A DNA stretch of 64,000 nt, taken from contig NZ_CP082909.1 of the NCBI RefSeq assembly GCF_023822025.1, positions 940,698 through 1,004,697 of the forward strand, written 5' to 3'. Both the position numbers and the translations under genes were made by a program. The notes beneath the pieces are model-generated. The model saw only the letters and a program-made list of their open reading frames with translations. It was not told where the DNA came from and did no database searches. Origin of the DNA: Endozoicomonas sp. 4G (GTDB taxonomy: Bacteria; Pseudomonadota; Gammaproteobacteria; Pseudomonadales; Endozoicomonadaceae). Within the stretch, counting starts at the first letter, position 1. Each line of letters starts with the position of its first letter. Positions 45,894-54,521 of this stretch are shown in pieces.

Positions 45894-45958
45894 TTAGAAC
45901 AGGCCGCTCAGTAGCTTTAGTCCCGTTATGCAAAGGTAAAAGGCAAATGCACAAAATC
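45894..45958 (-). pseudogene. Relic of the 3' end of the tauE-like gene
   Basis: On the minus strand the stretch reads FCAFAFYLCITGLKLLSGLF and a stop, matching the last residues of the intact gene at 49388 (YICLFLTGLKLLVGFF). The ~110 bp to its left also resemble the region left of the intact gene (49260-49387). The array once ended here beside a tauE-like gene before two more paralogs were added. Confidence 0.75.
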
Positions 45959-45964
45959 TTGTCG

Positions 45965-45991
45965 TCGACAAACTGGAACAGGCATTCGCCA
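45965..45991 (-). pseudogene. 27-bp relic of the MutT/MTH1-like gene
   Basis: This is an exact 27-nt match to 50391-50417 inside the intact NUDIX gene (coding for the GECLFQFVD segment). It lies just right of the tauE relic, so the order tauE then nudix is preserved with the intervening ~0.95 kb deleted. Confidence 0.75.
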
Positions 45992-46013
45992 GTCAATTCC
46001 GCATAAAATACGC

Positions 46014-47537
46014 CTAATGTCGTAGAATTAATGATTTTTTCAGTTCTTCCTCAAGCGCCTCCAACACCTCCGGTCTACCAGCCGAACGAACAGTATCGGG
46101 AGTGCGATGAAGCGGAGAAGAAGGGAATGGATTACGGGCCATTAAAGACAGGGCTCGTATAATCCTGTCACGTTCAGGTGGCTTGAACATACGGAGGCTG
46201 CCGTCGACCACCCATCTGACGATAGAATTCATATCGGGAAGATAATAATCACTTTGAAAACTACGATTTGAACAGGCAAGTCTTTCAAGCATGTTATAAG
46301 CCAAAGCCTGCCTACCAAGGAATAATGTGAACAACGCAGTTAGAGACTTGTAAGCGGAGTAGAGATTTCGATCGAGCTCTAAATATCGTTGAAGATCCCG
46401 CCGTGAAGCGAGGTAGTTCGGTGAGTGTCGACTAACATACTCTGGCACTTGTTTACGAGGACTAAACTGACCGAAAATGAAAAACCAGGCTCTGCTTCGG
46501 GCATAGGCAATATTATTGGATTCAACGTAATTGTTGCCATCAAATAGCTGGGCTGAAACCTGGTCGAGTTCGTAAAGGAACGTTAAATAATAGATTGCCA
46601 ACGGCCCGTTGAAGCGGTCAACCTCTTGCACGAATGCATCCGCGGCTTGTGAATGAACGAAGTTATACAGATCGGTGAAGATAAATTGGGTCATGGTTTC
46701 ATGGCTGGGAATAGCACGGTTCAGGGCGCTCCGCAAACTTGCCAATGTTTGGAGTAACAGCGTTGTTGCCAAACCTGATCCGGATAATTTGTGGAATAGG
46801 AATACCGTATTGTTGTGAAGATAAAGGTGACGTTTGATAATAAGGGTGTTCAGGCACAGAGCCTTCATAAGGTTCCGTTCACCATAGAGCTTTGCAATGA
46901 ACCAGAGCACATAATAGAGGTCAATTACCGTATAGTTTACAGGGCTTGTTTCTATACTTAGCAGCGCATCATTTGGCGAAACATTGCCAAGCTCCATCTC
47001 TTGCAGCCATGGATTGACAAGCTCAGGGGCGGGGAACGTATCATACTTACCATCGGCTGGGTCACTATCGAGCTCTGACAACAGCATCGCAAAATTGGCT
47101 TGCCAATAATTGGTGGCATCCACGGCCTGGTTCGGCGAATCAGGGCATTCTGGCAGCATTGGATCCTGGAATAAAAGCGGTGCATTACTGGTACCGTATG
47201 GGACGAATGGCGTTGAATCATTCGTTTCAGTTGGCTGGGGGGCAGACTCCGACGGAAAAGTGACTGAGTAGGTAATACCATGCCCGGCAAAAGAGGCGTC
47301 CAATACTGTAGCATTCTCGGTTACATCTGTGATTGTGATGCCTGTGGCACCCAGCTCTTCTGAACCCGGTAGCTCAGGCGCCTCACCTGAAAAGATGACA
47401 TAGCCGGCACTGTTTTTGATAGGGGGAGCTGAATAGGCAGTTTCAGAAGAAAGGGAGAAAATAAGGCTAGCCGAGAGAAACGAGCAACTGCCTGAACGGT
47501 GAGAAAATTCTGAGAGCAACGATTTTTTTTTGAACAT
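46014..47537 (-). CDS. Array paralog 8, exported, unknown function
   Basis: This 507-aa protein has an intact A9 tract and one N-terminal module diverged to GATGITITDVTENATV. The DSLN site is NVSPNDALL. The variable loop is EYVSRHSPNYLASRRDLQR, followed by LDRNLYSAYKSLTALF. The C-terminus differs from all others (EEELKKSLILRH instead of KKELLxxxSE), and its stop region runs into the relic-containing spacer, so its 3' end was probably rewritten by the junction. The helical body and DGNNYVESNNIAYARSRAW core are intact. Confidence 0.65.
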   Translation of the reverse strand: MFKKKSLLSEFSHRSGSCSFLSASLIFSLSSETAYSAPPIKNSAGYVIFSGEAPELPGSEELGATGITITDVTENATVLDASFAGHGITYSVTFPSESAPQPTETNDSTPFVPYGTSNAPLLFQDPMLPECPDSPNQAVDATNYWQANFAMLLSELDSDPADGKYDTFPAPELVNPWLQEMELGNVSPNDALLSIETSPVNYTVIDLYYVLWFIAKLYGERNLMKALCLNTLIIKRHLYLHNNTVFLFHKLSGSGLATTLLLQTLASLRSALNRAIPSHETMTQFIFTDLYNFVHSQAADAFVQEVDRFNGPLAIYYLTFLYELDQVSAQLFDGNNYVESNNIAYARSRAWFFIFGQFSPRKQVPEYVSRHSPNYLASRRDLQRYLELDRNLYSAYKSLTALFTLFLGRQALAYNMLERLACSNRSFQSDYYLPDMNSIVRWVVDGSLRMFKPPERDRIIRALSLMARNPFPSSPLHRTPDTVRSAGRPEVLEALEEELKKSLILRH

Positions 47538-47629
47538 TTAATAAACCTTAAACTTTATTGATCTTAAAGGCTTCAGTGCTGTTGCTTTAGTCCGATGCAG
47601 TCGTACCGAATTAATATTCAACAAAGGAA

Positions 47630-49192
47630 TTATTCTGATTTAAACCGCGACAGCTCTTTCTCAAGCGCCTTCAACACCTCTGGGTTAACAGCCGAAAGAA
47701 CAGTATCGGGAACGCGATGAATAGGAGATTGAGGGAATGGATGACTGACCATTAAAGACAGTGCTCGTATAATCCTGTCGCGTTCAGGTGGCTCGAACAT
47801 ACGGAGGTTGCCGTCGACCGCCCACCTGACCAGAGAATCCACATCGGGGGCATGACGCAAGCCAAAAGCAGGCACTTGCCGACCGATTCTTTCAAGCATG
47901 TTTTCAGCCATATCCAAATCACCAAGGAATAATGTGAATAATGCAGTTAGAGACCTGTAGGCGTAGTAGAGATCACGATCGCGCTGTGCAGATCGTTTAA
48001 TCTCCTCCAATATGCGTGGATCACGATGCTGATATGTGACACTATCAAAAACCGCCTGTGGAAATGGTTTATGTCCAAAATGACTGAAAATGAAATAGAA
48101 GGCTCTGCTTCGGGCGTAGGCGATATTATTGGGTACAACGTAATTGTTGCCATCAAATAGCTGGGATGAAATCTGGGCAAGTTCATAAAGAAACTTTAAG
48201 GTATGGGGTACCGACGGCCAGCAAAAGGCAAGATCTTGCTCTAATTCAGACGTTGCTTCTGAATGAATGTAGCTATACAAATCGTTGAAGATAAATTGGG
48301 TCATTATCTCACCAATTTCACGACCAGGGTTAGCTTGGCTCAGGCTACTCCGTAAACGTGCCAATTCTCCAGAGTGCACCAGTTTTCTGATACTGTAAGC
48401 GGGTAACTTGAGCGAGAGTGGTTTACTGAGAAGCTTGAGGAGGAATGGTTTATCGCGAAGCTCGCGGTAGAATGATTTTTCGCGAAGATTAAGGTAATGT
48501 TTGAGAATAGTAGCGTTCAGGCGCAGAACTTTCATAAGGCTCTGTTGACCATTGAGCTTTGCAATCGACCAGAGCACATAATAGAGGTCAATTACTGTAT
48601 AGTTTTCAAGTCCTGCTTCTATGGTTAGCAGCGCACCATTTAGCGAATCATTACTAAGCTCTATCTGTTGCAGCGATGGATTGACAAGATCAAGGGCCGG
48701 GAACGAATCATTGGTACCATCGGCTGGGTCACTATCGAGCTCTGACAACAGCATCTCAAAATGGGCTTGCCAATCACTCTCCACGTCTTCGTCCGGCAAA
48801 TCAGAACACACTGGTAGCATTGGATGCTGACCTGAAAGTGCTGCATTACTAGCACCGTTTGGGGCGGATGGCGGTTCGGTTGACTGGGAGGCAGGCTCCC
48901 ACGGTATAGTGACTGACCAGGTAACACCAGACGCGGCAAAAGGGGTGTCTAATGCTGTCATTGTCGCATTCTCTGTTACGTCTGAGGTTGTGATGCCTGT
49001 GGCACCCAGCTCTTCTGTACCCGGTAGCTCAGGCGCCTCACCTGAAAAGACGATAGAGCCGGCACTGTTTTTGACAGGGGGAATTGAATAGGCAGTTCCA
49101 GAAGAAAGAGAGAAAATAAGGCTAGCCGAGAGAAACAAGCAACTGCCTGAAGGGTGAGGAAATTCTGAGAGCAACGATTTTTTTTTGAACAT
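47630..49192 (-). CDS. Array paralog 9 (first in transcription order), exported, unknown function
   Basis: This 520-aa protein has an intact A9 tract and one GATGITTSDVTENATMTA module. Before the LRSSLSQ helix it carries an extra basic segment with internally similar units (REKSFYRELRDKPFLLKLLSKPLSLKL), not seen in the others. The variable loop is QAVFDSVTYQHRDPRILEE. If the array is one transcript its promoter lies in 49193-49387; each gene also has its own spacer (73-290 bp) and an AAGG ribosome site before ATG, so internal promoters are possible. Confidence 0.65.
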   Translation of the reverse strand: MFKKKSLLSEFPHPSGSCLFLSASLIFSLSSGTAYSIPPVKNSAGSIVFSGEAPELPGTEELGATGITTSDVTENATMTALDTPFAASGVTWSVTIPWEPASQSTEPPSAPNGASNAALSGQHPMLPVCSDLPDEDVESDWQAHFEMLLSELDSDPADGTNDSFPALDLVNPSLQQIELSNDSLNGALLTIEAGLENYTVIDLYYVLWSIAKLNGQQSLMKVLRLNATILKHYLNLREKSFYRELRDKPFLLKLLSKPLSLKLPAYSIRKLVHSGELARLRSSLSQANPGREIGEIMTQFIFNDLYSYIHSEATSELEQDLAFCWPSVPHTLKFLYELAQISSQLFDGNNYVVPNNIAYARSRAFYFIFSHFGHKPFPQAVFDSVTYQHRDPRILEEIKRSAQRDRDLYYAYRSLTALFTLFLGDLDMAENMLERIGRQVPAFGLRHAPDVDSLVRWAVDGNLRMFEPPERDRIIRALSLMVSHPFPQSPIHRVPDTVLSAVNPEVLKALEKELSRFKSE

Positions 49193-49387
49193 TTAATAAA
49201 CCTTGAACTTTATTGATCTAAAAAGCTTCAATGCTGTGCTGATGTTATTCGTGAGTCCCTATCAGTCGAATAATGGCTTTGATGTTTCAAAAGTTAATTA
49301 AAATTATTTCGCCAGCAAACCAATAAACTGATCAATCCATGGGCACATGTATTCTAGTCAACAAATTTTTGGGTTGTGCAATCTTTT

Positions 49388-50134
49388 TTAAAAAAAGCCG
49401 ACAAGGAGCTTCAGTCCCGTTAGAAAAAGGCAGATGTATAAAGCGTTGTAAAAAAAATCAGTAGGGACTGTTTTAACCATTTTCATCCCAAGCCAGACTC
49501 CCAGGGGGCAAAAGGGCAGTAATAAAGAAGACAGTAGCAGGTTATTTGTGGTGAACTGGCCAAGGGCTGCATAGGCAGGACATTTAACCAGATTGAGAAT
49601 ACCGAAAAAAATCGCCATAGTGCCTGCCAGAAATTCCTTTTTCAGTTTTAATGGCAGCATATAAACACTCAGGGGTGGCCCTCCGGAATGAATACCGAAG
49701 CTGGTGAAGCCGCTGATGATTGACCAGAAAATACCAGCCAGTGTGCCGGGCTTGTGGGGTGAATGAAAGTAGTGACCAAACCATTGGTTCAGGCAGAACA
49801 CAATGGCAATGATACCCACCATGCCTTTGATGGCTTTTTCACTCAGGGATGCAAACACCGCCAGACCCAGAAAAATACCCAACAGGCCCGGAAAGATAAT
49901 GATCTTTAACACACGCCAGTCGACGTGCCGCCGCCATCCCCAGATAGCGAATCCATCCATAACTAACAGGAGAGGAAGGAGAATGGCAGCCGCCTGAACG
50001 GGAGGCATTGATAACGACATAAGAGGCACAGCAATCATACCCAGGGCGCTACCCATGCCACCTTTGCCCAGTCCCGTAACGATGATGGCCGGAATGGCTG
50101 TTATAAAGAAGGGTAACTCTGGTAGTGACAACAT
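49388..50134 (-). CDS. TauE/SafE-family (DUF81) permease
   Basis: This 248-aa inner-membrane protein has about eight hydrophobic segments. It begins with LPFFITAIPAIIVTGLGKGGMG (family-type first repeat), and the second repeat has SGFTSFGIHSGGPPLSVYMLP. Members export sulfite, sulfoacetate or other organic anions, or import sulfur compounds; the substrate is unknown here. A relic of its 3' end lies inside the array at 45894. It is 24 bp downstream of the MutT-like gene and probably co-transcribed with it. Confidence 0.85.
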   Translation of the reverse strand: MLSLPELPFFITAIPAIIVTGLGKGGMGSALGMIAVPLMSLSMPPVQAAAILLPLLLVMDGFAIWGWRRHVDWRVLKIIIFPGLLGIFLGLAVFASLSEKAIKGMVGIIAIVFCLNQWFGHYFHSPHKPGTLAGIFWSIISGFTSFGIHSGGPPLSVYMLPLKLKKEFLAGTMAIFFGILNLVKCPAYAALGQFTTNNLLLSSLLLPFCPLGVWLGMKMVKTVPTDFFYNALYICLFLTGLKLLVGFF

Positions 50135-50158
50135 GGGGCAGTGTCAGGTGAGGCAATG

Positions 50159-50698
50159 TCAGGTGAGGCGTTCGATTTCGTAATCCAGCATTTTATCCTT
50201 GTCGAAAAGGTAGCGACCGATAAAGCTTTTTTTCTTGAGCAGCAGGGGGAGCCAGTGGCGATCATCTTCCCACATCTCATGGTAAGGAATATCGTTGATA
50301 TGGAACCATAGGGGAATGGCCTCGTCGGTTTCTTCAGGAATACCATCGTAGTCAGAAGCGGCAAAGGTGTAGACATGAAGGGAGTAGCCATCGACAAACT
50401 GGAACAGGCATTCGCCATAAAAGGCCATATTCAGCGGGGTGATTTTCAGTTCTTCCTGAACTTCCCGTACTGCACACTCCAGTGTGGTTTCACCTTCCTC
50501 AAGTCGGCCACCGGGCCCATTGATTTTACCGGCCCCGAGTCCGCGCTTTTTGCGAATTAAAAGGATATGGTCGTCTTTAATGATAAACGTCAGGGTGGCG
50601 GGATCCTGAGCTCTCCAGTTTTCCCAGTTGATGTCGGACAGTGTTCTGGCGGCTATGGGCTGCATGTCAGGCTCTTGCTTTGTCGATACCTCAGACAT
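50159..50698 (-). CDS. MTH1-like NUDIX hydrolase (8-oxo-dGTP diphosphatase type)
   Basis: This 179-aa protein contains KKRGLGAGKINGPGGRLEEGE (about residues 49-69) running into the NUDIX box GRLEEGETTLECAVREVQEEL. The later PLWFHINDIPYHEMWEDDRHWLPLLL (about 130-155), with its WxDD motif, is characteristic of the MTH1 branch, which cleans oxidised purine nucleotides from the pool. The start at 50698 gives a ~35-residue N-terminal extension; a Met at residue 12 is an alternative start. It sits between a phosphatase gene and the tauE-like gene, all on the minus strand. Confidence 0.85.
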   Translation of the reverse strand: MSEVSTKQEPDMQPIAARTLSDINWENWRAQDPATLTFIIKDDHILLIRKKRGLGAGKINGPGGRLEEGETTLECAVREVQEELKITPLNMAFYGECLFQFVDGYSLHVYTFAASDYDGIPEETDEAIPLWFHINDIPYHEMWEDDRHWLPLLLKKKSFIGRYLFDKDKMLDYEIERLT

Positions 50699-50746
50699 TC
50701 CAGTATAAAGCAGAGCTGAAAGAGATGGCGGATTAATTTTTTCTCG

Positions 50747-51412
50747 TTATTTAAGTTGCGACAGAGGCAGCAGTGTCAAACGGTTAGACTTGAAAGCCCC
50801 GGTATCAATAAAGTGGGTATTCCCCAGGGTCACAGGATCTTCGACAATGGTGTGGCCACAGATAATATGGTCGACACCTTCAACCCAGTCGCTATTCCCG
50901 GTTTGTACTTTTGCTCTTGACCACATTAATTGTCGGGTCAGTTCCGGATTGCTCGCAACGCTTTGTGGATTCCACTGGTTCAATGGGTATTCTGCGTGAC
51001 AGATCGCCAGCTTGCTGCCGTTAGATTGCTCAACGAGTATCAGGTAGGGCAAAGTATCCACCCAGTCGGCATACTCCAGCATTTTTTGGGTAGCAACGTT
51101 AAGGTGCCAGTGACCGCCGTTGAGGACCCAGTCCGCCAGAATGGCGGATGACTCAGGGTTGCGGGCAACGGTTCTCAGGGTATCTTCGTGATTGCCGCAG
51201 ACAGGGTGGAACCAGGGTTCATTAATCAGGGAAAGGCAACCGGGCGAATCAGGTCCCCGGTCTATCAAATCGCCAACACTGAAACAACGATCCACCTCGA
51301 AATCAAAACCCACACGCTCCAGGGTTTCAAACAGCAAGTCATACATACCGTGAAGGTCGCCAATGACGAAATCTCTTCCTGAGAGGTTGGGCCCGAAGGT
51401 TTGAAGAAACAT
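50747..51412 (-). CDS. PPP-type metallophosphoesterase (Ser/Thr phosphatase/ApaH-like)
   Basis: This 221-aa enzyme has the full motif set: GDLHGMYD (18-25), VGDLIDRGPDS (46-56), GNHED and GHTIV. It resembles phage-lambda/PrpA-type protein phosphatases, which are this size; diadenosine-tetraphosphate hydrolysis cannot be excluded. ATG at 51412 has aggag 5-6 nt upstream and is preferred over the in-frame ATG at 51433. Confidence 0.85.
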   Translation of the reverse strand: MFLQTFGPNLSGRDFVIGDLHGMYDLLFETLERVGFDFEVDRCFSVGDLIDRGPDSPGCLSLINEPWFHPVCGNHEDTLRTVARNPESSAILADWVLNGGHWHLNVATQKMLEYADWVDTLPYLILVEQSNGSKLAICHAEYPLNQWNPQSVASNPELTRQLMWSRAKVQTGNSDWVEGVDHIICGHTIVEDPVTLGNTHFIDTGAFKSNRLTLLPLSQLK

Positions 51413-51466
51413 GATAGCTCCTATGCAATCCATTGCTTCTGGAGACGGAAATAGATACGGGTAGCG

Positions 51467-52831
51467 TTAAGTTCCCTTTAGCGTCGCCAAACCCGTTTCA
51501 GGATCGATCTGTATCCTGAGTGTTGCTGACTTGAGTATAACCTTAACCTGTTTGTCATTGGCAAGAACTCTGAACGACAGCGGTGTACTTTCAGGCAGTT
51601 TGCCTGCTTTTCTTGCCTGAGCAGCACTATCCAGCGCATTCAGATAAAAAGGTAACACCTTCTCCACTGTTTCGGCCAGATTGCTGAGAATCAAAGCGTT
51701 GCCCAGTAACGCGGGCGCATAAGTCGGTGTTGCGTAGTCAGTGGTCTGAAGCTGGGACTGAACATGATCGACCCAGCCTTGTTTTTGTTCTTTGGGCAGC
51801 TTTTTAAAGGCGCTCAGTAATTGCCTGCCTTGTTCCGGGGTAAACAGTCTCATCATCGCAGCCAGAGCGCCCAGGGCCTCGATTTCCTGAGTAGACAGGC
51901 CTTTATCCTTTGAGAGTTCCAGCCATTGGGCGCGTGTCGTCAGGTAGGGGGGGATAGGGTTGAAACCAGGGTCTTTCTGAAGTTTGTCCAACTCCATTTT
52001 GATCTGGTTCATTGCCCGGTAGGTGTCCTCTGTCAGGTACAGGGAGCCTTTGGCACTGACGTGTCCTCTGAAGCCGGCAATATTGTCCACCCAGTAGGCG
52101 TACCAGAGATCCAGGTCCCTGGACTTCAGTTTGCCGGTGCGAAAGCCCTCTTTCAGAGTGTTGTACATATTCAGTGAGCCTTCGTTGTACATCATGTGAC
52201 GCAGGTGGCTGCCCGACAGGAACACTGTGGTGAATTTGTGACCATTGGAATGGTATTTCCTGGCAATTTCTTCTGCCAGTGGGTAAATCTGAGTCGCTTT
52301 TTCAGCCGTGGCTGAAAGGAACCGAGTGCTGTCTTCTGGTAGTTTAGTGCCGAGGACTACAGAGGCTCGCTCTCTGGCGGTAGGCGACAGGGTGACGGCA
52401 CTGATCAGGGCTGCCGCAGCCAGTGTTTCGTAGGATTCCTCATCCAGCCCACGAATCAGTTTGGACAACTGGTTGAAGTGCTGAAGGCTCAGGACCGGCA
52501 TATCCAGGTCTTTCTGAGGCAGGATGAACGCGTCGTAGTCCTTTTCTTTGCCGGATTTCAGCAACTGCAGTGAATAAAGGCGTGACAGGGCGCGGGGGAC
52601 TTCACAGTGTATGTTGGAGGGGAGCCGGTCTGCCGACATTTCCGGGGTGACATTAGGGTTGTCCATAACCCAGCTCAGCTGTTCTATCTGGCTGCTGGTA
52701 ATGTTCAGGTCGTTGCCGTAGGTGATACGGATGTATTCTCTGATCAGATCGACGGCTTCACTGGCCTGAGCCTGCCAGCCGGGCAGAACCAGCAGCAAAA
52801 GCAAAAGGGGCTTCAATAGTATTTTCATCAT
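51467..52831 (-). CDS. Exported protein of unknown function
   Basis: This 454-aa protein has a clear signal peptide (KILLKPLLLLLLVLPGWQAQA, cleavage near residue 24) and a predominantly helical body, and I do not recognise its family. Noticeable points are KFTTVFLSGSHLRHMMYNEGSLNMYNTLKEGF (about 203-234) with clustered His residues, SRDLDLWYAYWVDNIAGFRGH, and a short beta-rich C-terminus (VLANDKQVKVILKSATLRIQID). It is probably periplasmic. It stands alone, 55 bp before the phosphatase gene on the same strand. Confidence 0.65.
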   Translation of the reverse strand: MMKILLKPLLLLLLVLPGWQAQASEAVDLIREYIRITYGNDLNITSSQIEQLSWVMDNPNVTPEMSADRLPSNIHCEVPRALSRLYSLQLLKSGKEKDYDAFILPQKDLDMPVLSLQHFNQLSKLIRGLDEESYETLAAAALISAVTLSPTARERASVVLGTKLPEDSTRFLSATAEKATQIYPLAEEIARKYHSNGHKFTTVFLSGSHLRHMMYNEGSLNMYNTLKEGFRTGKLKSRDLDLWYAYWVDNIAGFRGHVSAKGSLYLTEDTYRAMNQIKMELDKLQKDPGFNPIPPYLTTRAQWLELSKDKGLSTQEIEALGALAAMMRLFTPEQGRQLLSAFKKLPKEQKQGWVDHVQSQLQTTDYATPTYAPALLGNALILSNLAETVEKVLPFYLNALDSAAQARKAGKLPESTPLSFRVLANDKQVKVILKSATLRIQIDPETGLATLKGT

Positions 52832-52996
52832 TCGACAGGCAATTGACTAAATGCCTAAGCATAGCAACAGCTTCAGAATCTGCTGCGTAATGTTTGGACC
52901 TGATTGTGGCTTGCGTCAATAAACCTGCGTTGACTCTACCTATAGTTTTATACGAATATTTCTGGATCAGGGCACTATTCAGGAGAGGGATTCACT

Positions 52997-53422
52997 ATGG
53001 CGGACTCCAGAGAGACCATCCGGTCATTGTTTGATCTACAGGCTGAAAACTACAGTCAGCAGAACAGTGCTGGCATGCTGGATCATTATGCACCGGAAGA
53101 AGACCTGATGTTCTGGAGCTCAGAAGGTGCCCGGATCAATGGTCATGATGCCCTGAAGCTCTGGTATGAAGCCCTCTTCCAGCAGTTCGAAATTCTGTCT
53201 GTCAAATACCGGATTGAGTCGGCCTGGGAAGGGCAGGGCCAGATTGCCTGTTGCAGTACCTGGCAGTTAGAGACCCGGCTCAGGGATGTAGAGCTGGCCG
53301 CGGTAGAACCACAGTTTCTGCGGGCGACGCACGTGTTGAGACAGTATCAGGGTGAGTGGAAAATAGTCCATATCCACTCCTCTCCCATAGGTCAGGCCTC
53401 TGCCGATTTTCCCACCAGCTGA
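52997..53422 (+). CDS. SnoaL/NTF2-like domain protein
   Basis: This 141-aa protein of the NTF2-like (SnoaL/DUF4440) cone fold begins ETIRSLFDLQAENYSQQNSAGMLDHYAPEEDLMFWSS. It ends with the typical ATHVLRQYQGEWKIVHIHSSP strand pair. Such proteins are enzymes or ligand binders with diverse roles. gagaggg upstream is the ribosome site. A strong terminator follows, so it is monocistronic. Confidence 0.8.
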   Translation: MADSRETIRSLFDLQAENYSQQNSAGMLDHYAPEEDLMFWSSEGARINGHDALKLWYEALFQQFEILSVKYRIESAWEGQGQIACCSTWQLETRLRDVELAAVEPQFLRATHVLRQYQGEWKIVHIHSSPIGQASADFPTS

Positions 53423-53426
53423 CGAT

Positions 53427-53457
53427 CCTGCTGAAGCAGGTGGTTTTTCTTTTTTTA
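53427..53457 (+). terminator. Rho-independent terminator after the NTF2-like gene
   Basis: CCTGCT-ga-AGCAGG stem, then a T-rich run (tggtttttcttttttt), 4 bp beyond the stop on the plus strand. Confidence 0.8.
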
Positions 53458-53486
53458 CTCGCATTTCAACTTCGGATAATAATGTG

Positions 53487-54521
53487 ATGCCAGTCTTACT
53501 CAAGCAAGGGCCTTTGTGGGTTGCAGGGATGGTTTTGAGTCTGTCGCCCGCTTTGGCTTTTTCATCAACAGTCTATGAACAATGCCTTTTGAAGCAGGCT
53601 ATGGAGGCCGATGGCCAGACCACCATGGCAGAAATAAGGGCCATGTGCAGTAAGCCCTCTGGAGAAGACATTGTGCCTGCCGTGGCCGATGATTCTGATA
53701 TGGCCCGTGAGACAGAGGAAAGTGCTTTTGATGAACGCCTCAAAAATGAACGACAGGCCTCTGATAATCGCTTCGTGATCACTCCTCATCGACCCAACTA
53801 TGTGCTCCCGGTTTCCTGGAACAATAACGTTAACAAGAAACCTTACAAAGCTGTGGGTCAGGAACTGACGTCAACTGAAATCAAGTTTCAGCTGAGCCTG
53901 AAAGCGCCGGTCTGGGAAGGGATATGGAACGGTTACGGTACTGTTTATGCGGCCTATACCAATACATCCTGGTGGCAGGCCTACAACCCTCACTCTGCGC
54001 CTTTTCGGGAAACCAATCATGAACCGGAAATTTTTGCAGCGTTCCCGGTGGATTATTCGGTATTGGGTCTGGATTTGAGGGCTGTAGTGGCCGGTCTGTC
54101 TCACCAATCCAATGGCCGGTCGGGTAACCTGTCCCGAAGCTGGAATCGGATTTACCTGACCTTCCTGCTGGAAAAGGGCAATTTTTATATGAGCTTCAAG
54201 CCCTGGTATCGCATTCCTGAACCCGAGAAAGAGTACCCCTATGATCCGGATGGGGACGATAATCCGGATATTGAACAGTACATGGGCAACGGCGAGCTTC
54301 ACTTTGGTTATAAACTGGATGAACACCAGCTGGGCATGATGCTCAGAAACAACCTGCGTTCTGATAACAAAGGTGCAGTGCAACTGGACTGGTCCTTCCC
54401 TATCAATGAACGCTTCCGGGGTTATGTTCAATATTTTAATGGCTATGGAGAAAGCCTGATTGACTACAATGCCAGTGTCAATCGGATCAGTGTGGGGGTG
54501 ATGTTGACCGATTGGCTTTAA
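53487..54521 (+). CDS. pldA: Outer-membrane phospholipase A
   Basis: This 344-aa OMPLA barrel enzyme hydrolyses acyl chains of outer-leaflet phospholipids. It has a signal peptide (WVAGMVLSLSPALAFS) and a longer-than-usual charged linker (about 55-95), then the barrel. The catalytic set is in GLSHQSNGRSGNLSRSWNR: His206, Ser208 and Asn220, with the same spacing as E. coli His142/Ser144/Asn156. The C-terminal VGVMLTDWL ends near an aromatic as barrel proteins do. ATG at 53487 is chosen over GTG at 53484. It could serve lipid asymmetry or host-membrane damage. Confidence 0.9.
   Translation: MPVLLKQGPLWVAGMVLSLSPALAFSSTVYEQCLLKQAMEADGQTTMAEIRAMCSKPSGEDIVPAVADDSDMARETEESAFDERLKNERQASDNRFVITPHRPNYVLPVSWNNNVNKKPYKAVGQELTSTEIKFQLSLKAPVWEGIWNGYGTVYAAYTNTSWWQAYNPHSAPFRETNHEPEIFAAFPVDYSVLGLDLRAVVAGLSHQSNGRSGNLSRSWNRIYLTFLLEKGNFYMSFKPWYRIPEPEKEYPYDPDGDDNPDIEQYMGNGELHFGYKLDEHQLGMMLRNNLRSDNKGAVQLDWSFPINERFRGYVQYFNGYGESLIDYNASVNRISVGVMLTDWL

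Noticed and set aside
33956..49192. Insertion-sequence or prophage origin of the tandem array
   Set aside because: No transposase, integrase or phage structural gene is present; the repeated units are full genes with their own ribosome sites, so unequal duplication explains the repeats.
53871..54431. Minus-strand ORF antisense to pldA
   Set aside because: The plus strand encodes a complete OMPLA with its catalytic set; the antisense frame has no support.
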